From positions 806,001 through 870,000 of the forward strand of contig NZ_OY781063.1 of NCBI RefSeq assembly GCF_963676285.1: a stretch of 64,000 nucleotides of DNA. The letters run 5' to 3'. A program made the translations under genes and the position numbers. The stretch is from an uncultured Sphaerochaeta sp. (GTDB lineage: Bacteria; Spirochaetota; Spirochaetia; Sphaerochaetales; Sphaerochaetaceae). The notes beneath the pieces are model-generated. The model saw only the letters and a list, made by a program, of their open reading frames with translations. It was not told the origin of the DNA and did no database searches. Shown one piece after another: positions 60,510 through 64,000 of this stretch (positions within the stretch are counted from its first letter, which is position 1; every line of letters starts with the position of its first letter).

Positions 60510-61356
60510 GGGAGGAACAGGCAAGACCACGGTAGCCAGTGCCTTCATTAAACTCAGTGATGCAAAAGCCTATGCCGACTGCGACGTGGACGCACCCAAT
60601 CTCCATCTCGTGATGGGCACATATGAGCAAGAGCAGAAGAAAGACTATTTTGGATTACCCAAGGCCGTAATCGACCCAGATGTGTGTATCAGTTGCAACA
60701 AGTGCTTTGAGGTATGTCGATTCGACGCCATTAAGCCGGGAAATCCGTATGAAGTGCTTCCCATCGCTTGTGAAGGTTGTAACTACTGCATTCATGTCTG
60801 CCCTGTGGACGCAATACACAGCAAGGAGGCAAAAGTCGGAGACCTGAAGTTGCTGAAGCGTAAGGATGAGGTATTCTCAACAGCAACACTCCTGATGGGT
60901 AGTGGCACTACCGGGAAACTGGTCAGTGAAGTCAAGAATCAACTGAAGGAAGTAAGCAGTGAACACGAAGTTGCCATTCTTGATGGCAGCCCAGGCATAG
61001 GGTGCCCGGTAATTGCATCATTAAGTGGGGTCAGCCTGGCACTCATGGTCGCAGAACCCTCGGTCAGTGGGCTCTCCGACCTGAAACGTGTGCTGGCCAG
61101 TGCCAGGCAGCTACAGGTACCAGTTGCTGTTATTGTAAATAAATATGACTCCAATGAACGTAAAAGTGCGGAAATGGAAGTATACTGCTACAAAGAAGGA
61201 GTGCCGTTCCTTGGGAAAATACCCTACGACAAGATGGCACTGGAAGCAATTAATACCAATAGGACGTTGGTCGAAATGAACAGCAAGGGAGCTGAAGCGA
61301 TCAAGACCATCTATGAGAAGACCTTACGATTGATGAAGGAGCGTATCCACACATGA
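60481..61356 (+). CDS. MinD/ParA-like ATPase with two 4Fe-4S ferredoxin motifs, copy 2
   Basis: 291 aa. Walker A SGKGGTGKTTVASAF; ferredoxin motifs CISCNKCFEVCRFDAI and CEGCNYCIHVCPVDAI; LDGSPGIGCPVIASLSG as Walker B region. It is a diverged tandem relative of the preceding gene, so they may form a heterodimer. Deviant Walker A ATPases dimerise, and a pair with four clusters could pass electrons or clusters. Confidence 0.9.
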   Translation: MHQILILSGKGGTGKTTVASAFIKLSDAKAYADCDVDAPNLHLVMGTYEQEQKKDYFGLPKAVIDPDVCISCNKCFEVCRFDAIKPGNPYEVLPIACEGCNYCIHVCPVDAIHSKEAKVGDLKLLKRKDEVFSTATLLMGSGTTGKLVSEVKNQLKEVSSEHEVAILDGSPGIGCPVIASLSGVSLALMVAEPSVSGLSDLKRVLASARQLQVPVAVIVNKYDSNERKSAEMEVYCYKEGVPFLGKIPYDKMALEAINTNRTLVEMNSKGAEAIKTIYEKTLRLMKERIHT

Positions 61357-62192
61357 AAATAACCACATTGGTGGAGAATACCACCAACAATCCAACGTTG
61401 GGAGCAGAACATGGATTGAGTCTCTATATCGAGGCAAGTCAGAAAACCATGCTCTTCGATATGGGAGCAAGTCCCTTGTTTGCTGAGAATGCAGAAAAAC
61501 TCAATGTCGATCTGAAGAAGGTTGACCTTGCCATCCTCAGTCATGGGCATTATGACCACGGAGGAGGCATCAAAACCTTTTTCAGTATAAACAGCACTGC
61601 CCCTCTCTATGCCAGAAAGGAAGCCTTTGGGCCTTTTTTCTCCGAGCGAAGTGAAGGAGAATACCACTACATAGGAGTCGACCAGGATCTGCTGAGGAAC
61701 AACCGCCTTATCTTCACCTCAGCACTCACCCCGGTAGCTGAGGGAATATTCCTATTCAGCAAGGTGGAAGGCACCCGCTTCATTCCCACGGGAAATAAGA
61801 GCCTGTTCAAGAAGGAGGGAGAGGCATATATCGTCGACCCATTCACCCACGAACAGTACCTTGCGATTAAGGAAGGGGATGAACATATCCTGATAAGCGG
61901 TTGTTCGCACCGTGGGATCGTGAATATCATGGAAGCCTTCCACGATGAGTTCGGTTCCTACCCCACTCGTGTAATCGGGGGATTCCACCTCTACAACCAC
62001 CGCACGGGCAAGCCTGAGGACCCAGAGGTCCTGGATCAGATTGCAGCCATCCTCTTGGCAACCAAAGCAATATTTTACACCTGTCACTGCACAGGAGAAG
62101 AAAACTTTACCTATCTCAAGGGGAAGATGGGGGAAGCGATTCATTACCTTGCAGGAGGAGATATCCTCGACTTCAAGGCCCATAAGGAGTAA
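61353..62192 (+). CDS. Metallo-beta-lactamase-fold hydrolase
   Basis: 279 aa. The metal motif SHGHYDHGGG, further His residues in SGCSHRGIVN, GGFHLYNH and YTCHC. It resembles 7,8-dihydropterin-6-methyl-4-(beta-D-ribofuranosyl)aminobenzene 5'-phosphate synthase-like MBL proteins. It overlaps the preceding ATPase gene by 4 bases. Its substrate in this cluster is unknown. Confidence 0.88.
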   Translation: MKITTLVENTTNNPTLGAEHGLSLYIEASQKTMLFDMGASPLFAENAEKLNVDLKKVDLAILSHGHYDHGGGIKTFFSINSTAPLYARKEAFGPFFSERSEGEYHYIGVDQDLLRNNRLIFTSALTPVAEGIFLFSKVEGTRFIPTGNKSLFKKEGEAYIVDPFTHEQYLAIKEGDEHILISGCSHRGIVNIMEAFHDEFGSYPTRVIGGFHLYNHRTGKPEDPEVLDQIAAILLATKAIFYTCHCTGEENFTYLKGKMGEAIHYLAGGDILDFKAHKE

Positions 62193-62196
62193 CAAT

Positions 62197-62979
62197 ATGG
62201 CACAACCTAATACAGATATGAGAGCACATTCCAAGACAGGAAGCACCATCGGTAACATCATCGCAGTTGTCAGCGGAAAGGGAGGGGTTGGAAAATCCTC
62301 GGTTACCAGCCTACTCGCTTCAGAAATGCAAAGACGTGGTCATAAGGTGGGAGTACTTGATGCAGACATCACCGGTTCCTCCATCCCAAAGATGTTCGGT
62401 ATTCATAGCAGAGCTGGAGGGGAAGAAGGAAGAATTGAACCTGCGGTAAGCAAGAATGGCATCAAGATTATCTCAACAAACATGTTGTTGGATAATGAGA
62501 GTGATGCGGTCATATGGCGTGGCCCCCTGATTGCAAACACGGTCAAGCTTTTCTACACCGATGTGGACTGGAAAGAGTTGGACTATCTCTTTGTTGATAT
62601 GCCCCCTGGGACGGGAGACGTCCCCCTGACGGTATTCCAATCCCTTCCTGTTGAAGGAATCGTCATGGTTACCTCCCCCCAAGAGTTGGTTTCCATGGTA
62701 GTGGAAAAGGCAGTGAACATGGCGCAGAAAATGAATGTACCGATTGTGGGATTGGTGGAGAACCTCTCCTATTTCCTCTGCCCTGACAACCAGAAGCAAT
62801 ACAAGGTCTTCGGAGAAAGCCATATCGATGTGGTTGCAGAGCACCACAACCTTGAGGTACTTGCAAAACTGCCCATCGACCCACTGTTGAGTGAAGCATG
62901 TGACAATGGAACGATAGAAGCATACCAGGGAGCCGATCTTAGCGGTCTCTGTAACATATTGGAAGCAAGGGAGAAATAA
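62197..62979 (+). CDS. Mrp/NBP35-family Fe-S cluster carrier ATPase
   Basis: 260 aa from ATG 62197 (MAQPNTDMRAHSKTGSTIGN) after AAGGAG. Deviant Walker A SGKGGVGKSSVTSLLASEM, DADITGSSIPKMFG, VDMPPGTGDVPLTVFQS. The family CxxC reads NLSYFLCPDN here, so only one Cys remains, a known variation in some anaerobe relatives. It carries Fe-S clusters to target proteins. It follows the MBL gene by 4 bases. Confidence 0.92.
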   Translation: MAQPNTDMRAHSKTGSTIGNIIAVVSGKGGVGKSSVTSLLASEMQRRGHKVGVLDADITGSSIPKMFGIHSRAGGEEGRIEPAVSKNGIKIISTNMLLDNESDAVIWRGPLIANTVKLFYTDVDWKELDYLFVDMPPGTGDVPLTVFQSLPVEGIVMVTSPQELVSMVVEKAVNMAQKMNVPIVGLVENLSYFLCPDNQKQYKVFGESHIDVVAEHHNLEVLAKLPIDPLLSEACDNGTIEAYQGADLSGLCNILEAREK

Positions 62980-62982
62980 GGA

Positions 62983-63339
62983 ATGTTGAAAGTAGCAGTA
63001 GCAAGTGAAAAAAAGAATGTATGTGGCCATTTTGGGCACTGTGAGACCTTCGAGATCTACGAAACGGAGAACGAGAAGATCCTTAAGCATGAGAGCATGC
63101 CAAACCCTGGACATCGTCCTGGTTTCTTGCCCAACTACCTCCATGAACTGGGTGTGAACACCATTATCAGTGGTGGAATGGGCGGAGGTGCAGTGGATAT
63201 CTTCAATGGCCATAACATTGAGGTCATTGTGGGGGCACAAGGGTCTGCAGAAGAAGCCGTCAAGCAGTACCTGGAAGGAAATCTTGCCTCCACAGGGAGT
63301 GTTTGCCACGAACATGCCCATCATGATGAGTGCGAATAG
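62983..63339 (+). CDS. NifX-like family protein, copy 2
   Basis: 118 aa. LKVAVASEKKNVCGHFGHCE, GHRPGFLPNYLHELGVNTII, GGMGGGAVDIFNGHNIEVIV are typical of NifX/NifB-C-like proteins; the C-terminal tail CHEHAHHDECE is metal-binding in appearance. It is related to but distinct from the copy at 59288-59650. Last gene of the cluster, followed by a terminator. Confidence 0.88.
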   Translation: MLKVAVASEKKNVCGHFGHCETFEIYETENEKILKHESMPNPGHRPGFLPNYLHELGVNTIISGGMGGGAVDIFNGHNIEVIVGAQGSAEEAVKQYLEGNLASTGSVCHEHAHHDECE

Positions 63340-63733
63340 GAGGACTTTCCTATTCTGTATGGATACTCTGTCTTGTACAGGGTATCCATTTTCTATTTTC
63401 TTTCAGTCCCTCGTTATTATTATAGACTTTTTCAATCAATCTAAGAATCTAACTCAATTCTAGTATCTATGAATGTATCACATTATTCGAATTCACGATC
63501 CTAAAAATCGTTTCAGTCAAAACGCCACTTGAATCCTAAAAACAATTGTCGCAAACACTTTTCGAATTGAATGATTTCGAAATCACTTAAATCATAAAGT
63601 AAATAGCGAACATGCAAAAATCCATCTAAATACGCACGAAATGCCTTACAATAATTGTACCCATGATCCTAAAAGGAGAGCCTAAATAATACTTCTATGA
63701 TAAGATACAGAATATACAAAGGAGAAGATGGTG
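63340..63733. other. AT-rich intergenic region
   Basis: 394 bases: a terminator at 63359-63399 for the preceding cluster, then AT-rich sequence without a gene, and AAAGGAG at 63718-63724 before the last gene. Short direct TTCGAAT-type repeats occur near 63490 and 63560 (ATTCGAATTC, TTTTCGAATTG). Nothing else recognised. Confidence 0.4.
63359..63399 (+). terminator. Terminator of the Fe-S ATPase/NifX cluster
   Basis: ATGGATACTCTGT and ACAGGGTATCCAT pair around CTTGT (13 positions with one mismatch) at 63359-63389, followed by TTTTCTATTTT. It ends the nine-gene transcript. Confidence 0.88.
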
Positions 63734-64000
63734 ATGCTAGTATCTGAATTGCTTTCAGGAGAATCGAGCAATATTGAATACAAACAAGAAGTTCCCAATA
63801 CTAGTGAGAAATACCTCAAAACAATTATTGCCTTTGCAAACGGCAATGGGGGTTATGTGATATTCGGAATTAAGGATGGAACTTGCTCTGTAGTAGGCTT
63901 ACCAAAAGATCAGATTTTTGAGATTGCTGATCAGCTTACTAATTCAATTGTGGATAGCATTCAACCATTGGTTGATTTTGAGATCATTTACCAAACAATC
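63734..64000 (+). CDS. Schlafen/AlbA_2 domain protein, N-terminal part (cut by window end)
   Basis: First 89 residues of a longer protein, from ATG 63734 with AAAGGAG 9 bases upstream (another ATG at 63728 is too close). It reads MLVSELLSGESSNIEYKQEV, then KYLKTIIAFANGNGGYVIFG and IKDGT, the N-terminal AlbA_2 nucleic-acid-binding domain. Such proteins, often with a C-terminal ATP-binding or winged-helix part, are common in accessory regions and act as regulators or in defence. AT-rich like its surroundings. The rest lies outside the window. Confidence 0.8.
   Translation, partial: MLVSELLSGESSNIEYKQEVPNTSEKYLKTIIAFANGNGGYVIFGIKDGTCSVVGLPKDQIFEIADQLTNSIVDSIQPLVDFEIIYQTI

Noticed and set aside
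62473..63324. 283-codon open frame on - across the NBP35 and NifX genes
   Set aside because: Antisense to two strongly supported genes; composition is not protein-like.
59288..63339. NifX and Mrp genes as evidence for nitrogen fixation
   Set aside because: No nifHDK, nifE, nifN or nifB is present; NifX-like proteins are common in non-fixing anaerobes.
1..64000. CRISPR arrays, tRNA and rRNA genes
   Set aside because: No regularly spaced repeats and no tRNA- or rRNA-like segments were noticed in the intergenic regions by eye; a covariance search would be needed to exclude small RNA genes.

Overview
The window looks like chromosomal DNA of a Spirochaetota bacterium, most likely a Sphaerochaeta-type fermentative anaerobe. 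This is an inference from gene content: archaeal-type short PheT with long PheS, sugar ABC transporters with an alpha-glucoside phosphorylase, an Mrp/Mnh-type antiporter module, several Fe-S ATPases typical of anaerobes, and moderate GC. No rRNA or tRNA gene and no CRISPR array was seen. No database search was possible, so family names rest on recognised motifs.

Layout. (1) 1-4.6 kb is accessory DNA: two copies of a radC 3' end plus hairpin as a direct repeat of about 207 bp, an IS110-family insertion sequence (its non-coding end may encode a bridge RNA), an AbiEi/AbiEii toxin-antitoxin pair, a frameshifted radC remnant and a VapBC pair. (2) 4.7-11 kb holds signalling genes: a WYL regulator divergent from an isochorismatase-like hydrolase, a lipoprotein divergent from a membrane-anchored LuxR regulator with a perfect 20-bp palindrome between them, and a Cache-HAMP-PAS-GGDEF-HD-GYP protein. 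(3) 10.9-18.2 kb is an alpha-glucoside unit: a LacI regulator, a fused GH65 phosphorylase/beta-phosphoglucomutase and a three-gene ABC importer with LacI-type operators upstream. (4) 18.5-23.8 kb carries a RhuM-family protein, a toroid-repeat protein and a P2-type cation ATPase. (5) 23.9-31.1 kb is a complete histidine operon, hisL-G-D-C-B-H-A-F-IE, in the enterobacterial order and preceded by a leader peptide with five consecutive His codons and an attenuator. (6) 31.2-33.0 kb has an alpha/beta hydrolase, a flavodoxin and a small exported protein. (7) 33.1-39.8 kb is a tightly overlapping Mrp/Mnh cation-proton antiporter module headed by a P-II-like and a PTS EIIA-like protein. (8) 39.8-49.9 kb is a visibly AT-richer catabolic island: a LarA-like racemase, a ThDP enzyme, a sugar-type ABC importer, an FAD oxidoreductase, a HisD-superfamily alcohol dehydrogenase resembling sulfopropanediol dehydrogenase (HpsN), and an IclR regulator. 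(9) 50-58.5 kb contains pheST, a fused E1 dehydrogenase, a flavin reductase-like protein and a purine cluster (hpt, a second phosphoribosyltransferase, purA). (10) 58.6-63.4 kb is a nine-gene cluster with two operator palindromes around a consensus promoter: a Gly-rich DUF5320 protein, a DUF134 regulator, two NifX-like proteins, two ferredoxin-MinD ATPases, a metallo-beta-lactamase-fold protein and an Mrp/NBP35 ATPase. (11) From 63.7 kb a Schlafen/AlbA_2-type protein runs off the end.

The best candidates for undescribed biology are the AT-rich catabolic island (8), whose substrate is unknown, and the Fe-S ATPase/NifX cluster with its promoter-overlapping operators (10). Also notable are the histidine operon with a His-codon attenuator in a spirochaete-like background, the antiporter module fused to nutrient-signalling proteins, and the IS110 with a possible bridge-RNA region between a promoter and an abiE pair.
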